A DNA stretch of 64,000 bases from Phytohabitans houttuyneae. GTDB lineage: Bacteria; Actinomycetota; Actinomycetes; Mycobacteriales; Micromonosporaceae. A model generated the notes under the pieces. That model did not search any database. It was not told the origin of the DNA and was given only the letters and a program-made list of their open reading frames with translations. The stretch covers positions 337,553 through 401,552 of the forward strand of contig NZ_BLPF01000005.1 of NCBI RefSeq assembly GCF_011764425.1, read 5' to 3'. Positions 51,115 through 60,676 of this stretch are shown here, in pieces; positions within the stretch are counted from its first letter, which is position 1; the number at the start of each line of letters is the position of its first letter. A program made the position numbers and the translations under genes.

Positions 51115-54100
51115 ATGCCGGCCCTGGCGACCAACCCGCTCGCCGGCCGGGTCACGATCGTCCTGGCCGCCGCGGGCTACGGCAAGACCCGTGCGGTACG
51201 CGCGTGGCTCGGCGCCACCCGAGCCACCTGGCACAACGGCACCGACCTCACCGGCGGGATGGCCGCACGCGACGGCGATCGGGTAACGGTGGTCGACGAC
51301 CTGCATCTGGCGTCCGCTGACACGCTGGCGGCGTGGCTGGCGCCGGCGCTGGCGGCGGGTTCCCGCCTGATCCTGCTCACCCGCAGCCCGGTGCCCAGGG
51401 CCGTGCTGAGGTCTTTTCCCGAGGCGGCCACCGAGGTGGGGCCCGCCCTGCTCGCGCTGACACCGGAACGGACCGCCCGGCTGTTGCGACGCCGCTACGG
51501 CCTGGCCGACCCCGACCTGGCCGCGCGGGTGCACCGGCTGACCGGGGGCTGGCCGGCGCTCATCCATCACGTGGCCGCGGCGCTCGCGGCCGACCCCGCT
51601 CTCGCCGACGCCGGTGGGCCCAGCCAGGAGACGCTCGCCGCACCGGGCACGCCGGTCGCCGGCTATCTCGGCGTGGAGGTACTGGACGCCCTGCCTACGG
51701 CCAGGCGCCGGCTGCTCGCCGACGCCGCCGGGCTCGGATACATCTGTACCGAGCTCGCCGCCGAGCTCGGCCACCCTCGGCCCGAGCAGGCGGTCGGGGA
51801 GCTCGCCCGGGCCGGCCTCTTCACGTCACCGACCCCAGGCGACCCGTGGTTCCGTCCGGTACCGATGGTCGCCGCGGTGGTGGGCATGGGCGGGAGGCGT
51901 TCGGCCGGCCGGTCCGCGCGGGTGCTGGCCGTCGCCGCCGACTGGCACGGCCGCAACAACCGTCCGGTCGAGGCGCTGCGGCTGCGGCTGGCCGCCGGCG
52001 ACCACGCCGGGTGTGTGTCCATTGTGGCTGGACACGGTGCGGAGCTGCTCGCCGCGGGGGCAGCCGCCGACGTGGTCGCGGCCGCGCGTGCCCTACCGCC
52101 GAAGCTCCGCGACGACCGGATCGAGCTGCTGCGCGCCGAGGGTCTGGAGATCATCGGGGACCAGGCCGGCGCGGTCGCGGTCTATGCCGCGCTCGCCGGC
52201 GACGCCGAGCGGATCCCGCCGGCCATCGCCTGGCGGTACGGCGTCGCTGTCTACCTGTGGGGCGATCCGCGCCAGGCGCTCGGCATCCTGCGGCGCGGCG
52301 CCCTCGCCCGCGAGGACACCGCGGACGAAGCACTGCTGCTGGCCTGGACGGCCGCGGCGTACTGGCTGGCCGGGGACGCGGCGCCCTGCCGGGACCGGGC
52401 CGCACGGGCGCACCGCGCCGCCGTCGCGGCCGGCGACGACCGGGCGCTGGCCACCGCACACGTGGCGTTGGCGCTGTGCGCGAACCTTGACGGCGACCCG
52501 GCGGCGCTGCGCACCCACTACGCGCGGGCGCTGGATCTTGCCGAGGCGGCCGGCGACGTCATACAGGCCATCCGGATCCGCGCGAACCTCGCCGCCGGAA
52601 TGGAACGCGAGGCCCGCTTCACCGAAGCCCTGCAGATGGTACGCCCGGCGGTGGCGCTCGCCGAGCGCTGCGGCCACACCAGCATGCTCGCGATGTCGCT
52701 GTGCAACGAGGCCGCCCTGCTGCACCGGCTCGGCCACCTCGACGACGCGGTCGCGCGGCATCGACGGTCGGTGGAGCTTTACCAGCGGATCGGCTCCGAC
52801 AAGGTCGCGTACCCGCTCAACGGACTCGGCGACATCCACCGGCAGCGCGGCCGGCGAAGCGAGGCGCGGGCCGCGTACGAGGAGGCGGTGCGGGCGGCGA
52901 CCCGGGACGGCAACCGGCAGAGCCTGGTACCCGGGTTGGCTGGTTTGGCTCGGGTGATCGACGGTGATCCCGCGGCCGAGATCGCGGCGCGGGCGCTGGA
53001 GTCCGCGGTCGGACCGCAACGCACCGCGGCGCTCCTCGCCGCCGGCTGGGTCGCGGTGGGGTCCGGCGATCTGCGTGACGCGCAACAGCGGTCCTCGGCC
53101 GCGGCCGAGTCCGCGAGGTTCCACCGGGATCGCACCGGGCTGGCCGAGGCTCTGGAGCTCCGCGCGGCCGCCAGCGACCCGCATGAGGCCCGGCAGGCGC
53201 TCGTGGAGGCGCTGGCCATCTGGCGGAGCGCGGAGGCGGTACTGGATGTCGGACGGGTGAGCATCGCGCTCGCGGCGCTGCCCGGGGCGCACGCTGACGA
53301 CCGGCTCGCCGCGCGGCTGGCCACCACCCGGCTCACCGCCGCGGGCGTCATGCTCCCCACGTCCCCGCCGGTGGCGGGCGGACCGGCCGAGGTGCGCATC
53401 CGCGTACTCGGCGGGTTCGCGGTGCTCATCGACGGCCAGCCCGTACCGACCTCGACCTGGCAGTCCCGCAAGGCCCGCGACCTGCTTCGTATCCTGATCG
53501 CCCGCCGGGGCCGTCCGGTGCCCCGGGAGGAGCTGGTCGAGCTGCTGTGGGGGAGGCGGCCGGCGACTCGGGCGTCGGCCACCGGCTGGCGGTGGCGCTG
53601 TCCACGGCGCGGGGTGTGCTCGACCCGCGCCGCAGCGCTCCATCGGACCACTTCATCGCCGCGGGCGGAGCCAACGTGCGGGCCAACCTCGACCGGCTCG
53701 ACGTCGATGTCGAGGCGTTCTTCCGGGACGCGGCCGACGGCCTCCGGCTGCTCGCCGACGGCGCGGGCGACGACGCCCAGCTCGCGCTCGCCGCCGCGGA
53801 CCGGCAGTACGCCGGCGACGTGTACGACGACGAGCCCTACGACGACTGGGCGCAGCCGCTGCGTGAACACGCCCGGGCGGTGCGCTTGGACGTCCTGCGC
53901 GCGCTGGCCGAGTTCCATCGGCGGCGCGGCGAGCTCGACGAGGCGGTGCGCTACCTGCGGCGGATCCTCGACGTCGAGGCGTACGACGAGCGCGCACACC
54001 GCACCCTCGTCGGCGTGCTCACCGACGACGGCCGGCACGGCGAGGCGCGGCGGGCGATGGCCCGGTACACCGCCGCGATGCGGGAGATCGGCCTGCCGAC

Positions 54101-54134
54101 GCCGGTGACCCAGCCGTCCCCCACGCCGTTCTAG
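51115..54134 (+). CDS. NTPase-TPR-BTAD transcriptional regulator (frameshift near 53551)
   Basis: About 1006 residues after repair. GGGAGGC precedes the ATG at 51115. N-terminal P-loop VLAAAGYGKTRAVRAWL (~15-31) with VTVVDDLHLAS as Walker B, in MalT-like style; long TPR-type helices (~280-740); then an OmpR-like winged helix (IRVLGGFAVLIDGQPVP, ~762) and BTAD to the end. The frame breaks in TGGGGGAGG at 53549-53553: one more G joins LVELLWG to EAAGDSGVGHRLAVAL. Domain order is the reverse of AfsR, with the DNA-binding part last. Confidence 0.85.
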
Positions 54135-54172
54135 CACGGTGGGGACGCCCGGGTCACGGGTGCGGTCGGCCG

Positions 54173-54601
54173 CTACTTGGGCGGGTTGACCGTGATCTGG
54201 CAGTCCTTGCACCGGACCTTGATGATGATCTGGCACTGACCGGCGGGCCAGGGCCCAGTGGTGAGCTCGTCGAGCGTGAGGTCGAGGCCCGCACCGTCGA
54301 TGAGACGCGTCATGGTGTAGCTGGGCACCTCGCGCCCGCCGTCGATGGCGATCGACAGGTCGCTGGCCGGCACGGACCTGCCCAGCGCGTTCTCCGCCCG
54401 TCGCTTGAGGTCGCGCAGGGTGAGCGTCGCCGGTGCGGCGTCGACCGCGGCCACCTCGACGTACACCTCCTCCGCCGGGACGGTGGTCACGCTCGCCGCC
54501 TGTCCCACCGTGGGTGCCACGACCAGCCCCACCAGCATCGCCAGCAGACCGAGCACGACCGCCGAGCCGAACCGGCGGTGCCTACCGTTGCCCTTGTTCA
54601 C
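54173..54601 (-). CDS. Secreted protein of unknown function
   Basis: Protein of 142 residues; GTG at 54601 is preceded by AAGGAGA. Signal peptide ~1-40 (VVLGLLAMLVGLVVAPTVGQA). The mature part is acidic (VYVEVAAVDAAPATLTLRDL, GRSVPASDLSIAIDG) and ends with a Cys cluster, GQCQIIIKVRCKDCQITVNPPK. No family recognised. It is tail to tail with the BTAD regulator and 220 bases from the cellulase start. Confidence 0.65.
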   Translation of the reverse strand: MNKGNGRHRRFGSAVVLGLLAMLVGLVVAPTVGQAASVTTVPAEEVYVEVAAVDAAPATLTLRDLKRRAENALGRSVPASDLSIAIDGGREVPSYTMTRLIDGAGLDLTLDELTTGPWPAGQCQIIIKVRCKDCQITVNPPK

Positions 54602-54823
54602 GGGGATTCTCCTTCCGCCGTCCCACCGCTTGCCGCGGCGGCGACTGCCCACGAGGTTCGGCGGTGACGTCATGGCGCCGTCAAACCCGATTCAAGGCGG
54701 GCGGCAGCAGGCTGGAAGCGGTCCCAGAAATCGTCGGCAGAGGCTCTGGTCCGAGAGCGGCTCCACTTGACATCCATCCCATTTTTACTGAGTATCGGAC
54801 TCATATATATGGACGAACGTCAC

Positions 54824-54837
54824 TGGAAGCGCTTCCG
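54824..54837 (+). promoter_or_regulatory. CebR-like operator of the cellulase gene
   Basis: TGGAAGCGCTTCCG contains a perfect 12-base palindrome GGAAGCGCTTCC (54825-54836), similar to LacI-family cellulase operators of the TGGGAGCGCTCCCA type. It is placed 23 bases before the start, just after an AT-rich CATATATATGG stretch that may be the -10 region. Confidence 0.75.
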
Positions 54838-54859
54838 GTCATCTAGAGGAGACCTGCTC

Positions 54860-55828
54860 ATGAAACGACGGACCCGTCCCTGGGTGCTTGCCGCCGCGGT
54901 GGCTTTGGCGGTCCCCACGGTCCTGCTCGGCGCACCGGCCGCCCACGCGGATCCGGTCAGCCAGACCAGCGGTTTCTATGTCAACCCCAACTCCAGCCCT
55001 GCGACGTGGGCGGCCGCCAACCCGGGTGACGGACGCGCCGCTGCCATCCGGACCCAGATCGCGCAGAAGCCGATGGCCAGCTGGTTCGGCAACTGGAGCG
55101 GCGACATCGCGGGCGCGGTCAGGGGCTACGTGGGAGCTGCGGACGCCGTTGACAAGCTTCCCCTCCTGGTGGCCTACAACCTTCCCGGCCGGGATGCGTG
55201 CGGCGGCCACTCCGGTGGTGGCGCCGGCAGCGTCGCCGCCTACGACGCGTGGATCGCCTCGTTCGCGTCCGCCGTCGGCAGCCGTCCCGCCGTGGTGGTC
55301 CTCGAGCCGGACTCCCTGGGTGACTTCAACTGCATGAGCCAGGCGCAGATCAACGACCGCGTGGGCATGCTTTCCCGCGCCGTCGGCCAGTTCCGGTCCA
55401 GGGCGTCCAACACCTGGGTGTACGTCGACGCCGGCAACCCCGGCTGGGTGGACGCCCAGACGATGGCGCAGCGACTCAACATGGCGGGCGTGGCCAACGC
55501 GCGCGGCTTCGCGCTCAACGTGTCGAACTACTTCACCACCGGCGAGAACACCAACTACGGAAACCAGGTGGCCTCCGCGCTGCAGAGGTTCGGGTACAGC
55601 AAGCCGTACGTGATCGACACCAGCCGCAACGGCAACGGCTCCAACGGCCAATGGTGCAACCCCGGCGGCCGCAGGATCGGCACGCCGAGCCGGCTGGGCG
55701 GCGGCGCGGAAATGCTGCTGTGGCTCAAGACGCCCGGCGAGTCCGACGGCAACTGCGGAGTCGGTGGCGGTTCCAGCGCGGGCCAGTTCCTGCCCGAGGT
55801 CGCCTACAAGATGATCTACGGCTACTAG
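54860..55828 (+). CDS. Secreted cellulase, GH6 family
   Basis: Endoglucanase/cellobiohydrolase of 322 residues with no cellulose-binding module. Signal peptide ~1-31 (AAAVALAVPTVLLGAPAAHA). GH6 marks: MASWFGNWSGD, LVAYNLPGRDACGGHSGG (catalytic-loop Asp), VVLEPDSLGDFNC (catalytic acid Asp), VYVDAGNPGWVD, GFALNVSNYF, VIDTSRNGNGS, WCNPGGRRIG and LWLKTPGESDG. GAGGAG ribosome site before the ATG. The palindrome upstream suggests repression relieved by cello-oligosaccharides. Confidence 0.95.
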   Translation: MKRRTRPWVLAAAVALAVPTVLLGAPAAHADPVSQTSGFYVNPNSSPATWAAANPGDGRAAAIRTQIAQKPMASWFGNWSGDIAGAVRGYVGAADAVDKLPLLVAYNLPGRDACGGHSGGGAGSVAAYDAWIASFASAVGSRPAVVVLEPDSLGDFNCMSQAQINDRVGMLSRAVGQFRSRASNTWVYVDAGNPGWVDAQTMAQRLNMAGVANARGFALNVSNYFTTGENTNYGNQVASALQRFGYSKPYVIDTSRNGNGSNGQWCNPGGRRIGTPSRLGGGAEMLLWLKTPGESDGNCGVGGGSSAGQFLPEVAYKMIYGY

Positions 55829-55895
55829 CACAGCGGCGGAGATCGTGGGCTCGCCATCGCTGGCCTCGCCAGCGATGGCGCCCAGGTCCACGCGG

Positions 55896-56321
55896 TTACC
55901 CGGCGCGGCGGCTCCCCCGGTCGTTGCGCGGCCGGCGGCCCAGCAGCGCGGACAGTTCGCGGAGGGTGTGGCTGTCATGGTCGTCGAGTAGAGGGCTGGC
56001 GGTGTCGGTGGTGCGGAGCCGCTCCTTGGCGCGGCGGTCGGTGATGGCCGCGATCCAGGCGCGGCTGTCGATGCCGGCTTCGTCGACATGGTGTCTGGCC
56101 ATGTGCCACACCTCGACGAACGTCGACCGCATCACGGCCCGGGCATCGAGCGCTCGCGGCAACGCCCGGATGGCGTCGCGCCAGACACGCATGGCCAGAA
56201 GGGTGTACAGCCGTCGAAACGCCACCCGGTCGCCGGCCGCGATCCGATCGACAAGCGCATGTAGACGATCGCTGGTGTTCGCTGTGGTGATGGCACGTGT
56301 CGGTGCTGCAGCGTTGAACAT
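55896..56321 (-). CDS. Sigma-factor-like protein with region 2 only
   Basis: Protein of 141 residues. RLHALVDRIAAGDRVAFRRLY opens a sigma-70 region-2-like helix set, followed by RSTFVEVWHMARHHVDE and SRAWIAAITDRRAKERLR, as in SigK-type ECF factors. Region 4 (the -35 binding HTH) is absent; the last 35 residues are polar and unrelated. Several normally conserved region-2 residues differ. It may be a degenerate sigma or a sigma-like regulator. The start at 56321 has no strong ribosome site. Confidence 0.6.
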   Translation of the reverse strand: MFNAAAPTRAITTANTSDRLHALVDRIAAGDRVAFRRLYTLLAMRVWRDAIRALPRALDARAVMRSTFVEVWHMARHHVDEAGIDSRAWIAAITDRRAKERLRTTDTASPLLDDHDSHTLRELSALLGRRPRNDRGSRRAG

Positions 56322-56631
56322 GTCCGCTCCCGGATGCGTCAGGTCTCATGTGGACGCGCCGCCGGGGACCGGAGCGGCAACCAACCAGCAGACAAACCGA
56401 CGGCGAGGGCGCCGGCCGCCGCGTGGTCTGCGGTTCACCGGTGACGATACCCGGATGCGGTCGAGTGTTACGCCTTGTCGGCGACGAGTCCCTCGGTGGT
56501 GAGAAACAGCGCAGCGGGTTGAGGTCGTGGCGGCGCTGCTGCTGACCGGCGCGCTGACGAGTTTGGTCGCTTGTCGCCAAGACGGACTCGGCGCCGCGCG
56601 AGTAGTGGCGCGTGCCCGCTACGGTTAGGCC
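56322..56631. other. Intergenic region without recognised gene
   Basis: About 310 bases between divergent genes. Short frames only. Nothing recognised beyond a likely promoter for the gene at 56632 (TACGGT-type -10 near 56620). Confidence 0.45.
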
Positions 56632-57234
56632 GTGACAAATTTAATCGTATTGGCCGTTTTTGTCGCCGCAATTGGCGCGGTTGTCGGTTACGTCGCCTGG
56701 CGCGACCGGCGTCGCCGAGGAATACACATTGACCCGTCCGTCAGCCGCGACGCGCTCACGCAGGCGCAGTGGCAGGCCGCTCAGGGTTATGCCGCGGACA
56801 TTAGCCCGACCGGCACCCCCTCCCACGCCACCAGGCGAGAGCTTACGACCGGCACCACAGCTCGTAGACCCAATTCGAAACTGATCCGGGCTACCGCGAT
56901 GTCCGTGGTGGTCCGGACCGTTGCTCCCGCGGCCTCACCCTCCGCGGTGGGCGAGCTCAACCCAAACCCCGGGGGTGCCGTTCAAATCGCCCCCTTGGCG
57001 GCCGACTCCGCCGGACCTGTCAGCTTTCTCGATCGGCATCGGCGACCACCCCTCGCTTGTGGACGGATTCGCTCACCTCGACCCCAAGCCGGTCCTTGCC
57101 GCGTCAGGGTGAGCCTTCTCAGAGCCCGACCCGAGTTAGCTGTGGGATGCCGCTATGCCCGCGGGTGCCGCCTCACCCTCCTTGGTCGCCCAGCTCAACC
57201 CAGGAGCCCGCTCCGGCAGATCTTGGCAAGTTAG
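56632..57234 (+). CDS. Small membrane protein whose frame runs into a repeat element
   Basis: GTG start at 56632. Residues 1-23 form one helix (LIVLAVFVAAIGAVVGYVAW), followed by RDRRRRGIHID and a polar stretch (VSRDALTQAQWQAAQGYAAD). From about residue 84 the frame enters the inverted-end repeat starting at 56886 and continues to 57234 as low-complexity sequence. The native protein was probably about 80 residues; its own stop seems to have been lost or displaced by the element. Confidence 0.45.
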   Translation: MTNLIVLAVFVAAIGAVVGYVAWRDRRRRGIHIDPSVSRDALTQAQWQAAQGYAADISPTGTPSHATRRELTTGTTARRPNSKLIRATAMSVVVRTVAPAASPSAVGELNPNPGGAVQIAPLAADSAGPVSFLDRHRRPPLACGRIRSPRPQAGPCRVRVSLLRARPELAVGCRYARGCRLTLLGRPAQPRSPLRQILAS

Positions 57235-57867
57235 CGTCGAAATAATGCGCCTCGACTTTCGGCGTTTCGTCGTCTGGAGTCCTTTCGCGGTCAGCCGCCT
57301 CACCCCGTGGTCGCCAGCTCAACCCAGGCGCCCGCTCCGGCAGATCTTGGCAAGTTAGCGTCGAAATAGCGCGCTAACTCACCAAGATTTCGACGCTCAC
57401 CCCGCCTGCGCCTGATCGGCAGTCACAGACCGCGACGACGGTGCCGAACTGCGGGCGGACTTGCGCATTCCCGCCTCTAAAGGTCTGCAGAAGCACGGGC
57501 GGGGAAGATCGGACAGGTAGATCTTGCATCTTGCCTGGTCAGTGCCTTACCCCGTAAAAGCTGGCCACTGCGGCGCGGACACCGTGAGCTGGGAGGACAC
57601 CGGAGGCTGTCGCCACGGCAAGCAATCCTTACTCCGAAAGTCGAGATGCGCCAACTCACCAAGATCTCGACTGCGGCGCCGCGTGCGTCCGACGGATGGT
57701 CGCTGACGGTAGTAGAGCCCTCCAAGACGGCGCCGCATCGTGGGCGGACTCGGCGCCGCGGTCCGTGACTGCCATTGGAGCAGGCCCGTGGGTTGAGCCT
57801 GGCGACCGCGCACGTTGAGGCCGCGGGAGCAACGGTCCGGACCACGACGGACATCGCGGCAGCTCAC
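56886..57867. repeat. Composite repeat locus B with ~75-base inverted ends
   Basis: Left end (56886-56964) and right end (57791-57867, reversed) share CTACCGCGATGTCCGTGGTG / CTGCCGCGATGTCCGTCGTG, then GTCCGGACCGTTGCTCCCGC and GGCCTCA, up to a GCTCAACCC. The same sequence begins locus A at 7797. The 830-base interior contains direct repeats (57171-57368), a hairpin (57343-57389) and no recognised gene. Confidence 0.8.
57171..57389. repeat. Direct repeats and palindrome inside locus B
   Basis: CCTCACC...GTCGCC(C)AGCTCAACCCAGG...TTGGCAAGTTAGCGTCGAAATA occurs at 57171-57244 and 57298-57368. The second copy is extended by its own inverted complement: GATCTTGGCAAGTTAGCG (57343-57360) faces CGCTAACTCACCAAGATT (57372-57389), a stem with three mismatches. 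A related half-site (CAACTCACCAAGATCTCGAC) recurs near 57652. Confidence 0.8.
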
Positions 57868-58114
57868 ATCTCGTTCGGTTTGAACTTTCCAGAAAAGCTC
57901 ACCCTGACCGTGAAGGATGCCTGGTTGGACACTCGTGCGGCGGCGCCGTCATGACTGACGCGTGATGCGGGCGCGAGCGGCCACGTTGGCATGGTCGATC
58001 GCAGTCGCCGTTGCCGGATAGGCGCATGCTGTACCCATGGAGAAGACCTGAAACGCTCTCGTCGACGCGGCTGACGTCGAAGATCTTGCCCGGCGGGCAT
58101 CTGACGGGGATTCG

Positions 58115-58603
58115 ATGGCGTTGGATGCGTTGCTGGTGGCGGTAGGACCGGATGTGTTGCGGCTGTGCGCGCGGTTCCTGCCGAACCGGGAGGATGCCGA
58201 GGAGGCGTGTCAGGACACGTTGCTCGCGGTCGCCCGTGGGATCGGGCGGTTTGACGGGCGGTCCTCGTTCCGGACCTGGTTGCACCGGTTGGCCGCCAAC
58301 CGGGCCCGGTCCACGTACCAGGGATTGCGGCGTCGTTTCGTCGCGGAGGCCGCGGGGGTGCCGTTGCCGGATCGGCCGGACCCGCGGCGGACCAGTGTGG
58401 TGGCCGGTACCCGGTTGGACTTGCTCGATGCTCTCGGACAGTTGGCGCCCGGGCTGGCCGAATCGGTGGCGTTGCGGGATGTCGTCGGGTTGAGCTACCA
58501 CGAGATCGCCGTGCTCCTGGACATTCCGGAGGGGACTGTGAAGTCGCGAATCCACGAGGCGCGGCGCCAACTGCGGCAGTGGATCGGCGACGGTCGGATG
58601 TGA
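58115..58603 (+). CDS. ECF sigma factor
   Basis: RNA polymerase sigma-70 ECF factor of 162 residues. Region 2: RLCARFLPNREDAEEACQDTLL and GRFDGRSSFRTWLHRLAANRA (~15-68). Region 4: LAESVALRDVVGLSYHEIAVLLDIPEGTVKSRIHEARRQL, outlined at ~115-153. The frame is open upstream to a TGA at 58049 (codon 5 after an ATG at 58037), and the residues between (DAADVEDLARRASDGDS) match normal N-terminal sequence. The true start is therefore unclear. The lipoprotein gene follows after 80 bases and may be in its regulon. Confidence 0.85.
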   Translation: MALDALLVAVGPDVLRLCARFLPNREDAEEACQDTLLAVARGIGRFDGRSSFRTWLHRLAANRARSTYQGLRRRFVAEAAGVPLPDRPDPRRTSVVAGTRLDLLDALGQLAPGLAESVALRDVVGLSYHEIAVLLDIPEGTVKSRIHEARRQLRQWIGDGRM

Positions 58604-58682
58604 GACACAGCGCGGGGCGAACAAAAGCCGGTGGCGGGGTGACTAACCAAGTGAAAGGTCCGATCGACAGGGGAGTCCCGTC

Positions 58683-59197
58683 ATGCATCGTCGCTCAATT
58701 CGTCACCTCACCGCCGCCGGCGCGTTCGCGCTGATCGCGGTCCTTCCTACAGCGGCCTGCGGCTCGGAGCCGGTGTCGCCGCTGCCGGTCCAGGTAGGTA
58801 CCGCCACGCCCGGCCAGACGGTGTCCCGGCCGCCGCGCAGTCGACGCCGCCGGCCAACGCCCCGCCCCAGAGGAAGAATCCGCCCGTCGTCCAGCGGCCG
58901 AAGACCAGCACCCACAGCCCCACGGGACCGACGTCGTCGTGCAAGGGCGCCATCCTGTACCCCGTCGATCTGCGCAACACGGAGCTCGCGCTGCTCAAGT
59001 CGATGTGCTTCGCGACCGGTGCCGTCCTGCGCCTGCAGGGCATCGGCCCCGGACTGGTGACCGTGACGCCCGCCTCGCTCGTCTCGCAGAGCTACGAGGG
59101 TGGTGTGGTCGACATCCGTCTCGTCCGCCGAGGCACCGCCACAGTCAACATCCCGCAGGATGGGCAGACCTACACGATCACAGTGGTGATCCGGTAG
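58683..59197 (+). CDS. Putative lipoprotein with beta domain (frameshift near 58826)
   Basis: About 171 residues after repair. GGGGAG precedes the ATG. Signal ends in VLPTAAC, a near-lipobox (TAAC). Adding one C to the CCC at 58825-58827 joins GQTVS to a Pro-rich linker (PAAAQSTPPANAPPQRKNPP) and a domain with SSCKGAILYPVDL, KSMCFATGAVLRLQGIG and GGVVDIRLVRRGTATV, a likely small beta-barrel with one disulfide. Located between ECF sigma and Ser/Thr kinase genes, so it may be an envelope sensor or sigma target. Family unknown. Confidence 0.65.
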
Positions 59198-59200
59198 CCG

Positions 59201-60639
59201 CTACCGCACCCGTACCCCGGCGAGCAGCGTGTCGACGAAAGCCGGCCCGCTGCCCGCCGGGGGCGCGATCTGTACGTACACCAGGCCAGCGTCCCCGGGT
59301 CCGACGCCGGCCGTCTCGACGATCACCGTCTTGGCGCCGGGGCACGAGCTGTAGAGCGCCACGACCCACTCGATCCCCGCCTGCCGGCTGGTGCGTACCG
59401 GCGCCGCAGTGCATCCCGCGTGCGGCTGTCCGGCGACGAACGCCGCGGGTGTGGTCCGCCTGGCCATCTCCCGCGACAGCCCGATGAACGCCCCCGGCAC
59501 CACCGGGTCGGTTTTCCACCGGTCCGGGGCCGGTGACACCGCGAGGGCCGGCTCCCGTGCCCCGCTCGTGTCCCTGCGGCCATCCCAGCCCGCTCCGGTG
59601 GCACGCCAGCCCGCCGGCAGCGTGATCGTGATCCGGCCGGTCGCGTCCACCGCGACAGCGGCGGCCGGCCGCGGGGACTGCCCACCGAGTCGGACGCCAC
59701 CGACACGACCACCGCCGCGGCCAGAACGCTGGCGAGGGCCACCGCACGGCGTCTTCGGGGAACAGCGATCGTGCCCACCGGCATCGCCGTCGCGGATCGC
59801 GCGGTGGTGGCCCGGCCGAGCGCCACGGAGAACGCTGCCGCGTCCCGGTAACGGTCCGCGGGCAGCCGCGCCGTCGCCGTCGCCAGCACACCGGCCACCT
59901 TCTCCGGAACGCCGTCGCGCAGCCGCCCCGTGTCGAGCCCGCCGGCGGCGGGTCTGCCAAGCAGCCTGGCGCCAAGACGACCGAGGCCGTAGACGTCGGT
60001 GCGGGTGTCGACCACGGCCAGGGGATCGTCCTGCTCCGGCGCCATATAGCCCGGCGTACCCGCGCGGGCGGTCAGGCCGGAGGCCGCGGCGATCGCTTTC
60101 GCCAGACCGAGATCGGCGATCATGACCTGCTCGGTCCCGGCCGGCTGAGACCGAAGCAGCACGTTGCCCGGGGTCAGGTCGCGGTGCACGATGCCGTTGG
60201 CGTGCAGGACCGCGACCCCGGCGGCAATTTCCCGCAACAGCCAAAGCCCCTGGCCCACCGGCAACGGACCGGCGGCCAGCCGATCACTCAGGCTGCCTCC
60301 ATCGGCCCACAGCATCACCAGGTACGGCCGGCCGTCGGGCAACTCGCCCAGCGAGTACACCCGCACGATGCGCCGGTGATCGAGCCGCCACAGCAGCCGC
60401 CCCTCGTCAAGAAACCGCTCCCGGACCCTCAGGTCGTGGCTCCAGTTGTCGGCCAACACCTTGATGGCGACGCGGGCGCCGAGCGCCGGATCAAAACCCA
60501 GCCACACAGTGGCAAACGAACCGACGCCCAACAGCCGCTCGATGCGGTAGGACCCGATTTGGGCGGGCGCAATCACGGCGACACCGTCCGGCGCACGAAT
60601 CCGCTCCTCCCCACTGCTCCAGAATAGACGGCCTTGCAT
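59201..60639 (-). CDS. Membrane serine/threonine protein kinase (frameshift near 59680)
   Basis: About 479 residues after repair. Kinase domain ~25-285: GVGSFATVWLG (P-loop), VAIKVL (Lys), HRDLTPGNVLL (catalytic loop), ADLGLAKA (DLG in place of DFG) and GTPGYMAPEQ. One helix follows (AVALASVLAAAVVVSVAS, ~300-318), then a ~160-residue outer domain (ITITLPAGWRATGAGW, FIGLSREMARRTTPAAFV, with two Cys in AGCTAAPV and SSCPGAK). The frame is restored by one base in the GGG or CCCC run at 59673-59683. A PknB-like envelope sensor with a non-PASTA outer domain. Confidence 0.8.
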
Positions 60640-60676
60640 GAATTCTTATCCGGCAAATTGCTGGGAGGCCGCGCCG

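Noticed and set aside
57901..58624. Minus-strand gene opposite the ECF sigma
   Set aside because: Its product is a low-complexity shadow; the plus strand shows clear sigma regions 2 and 4.
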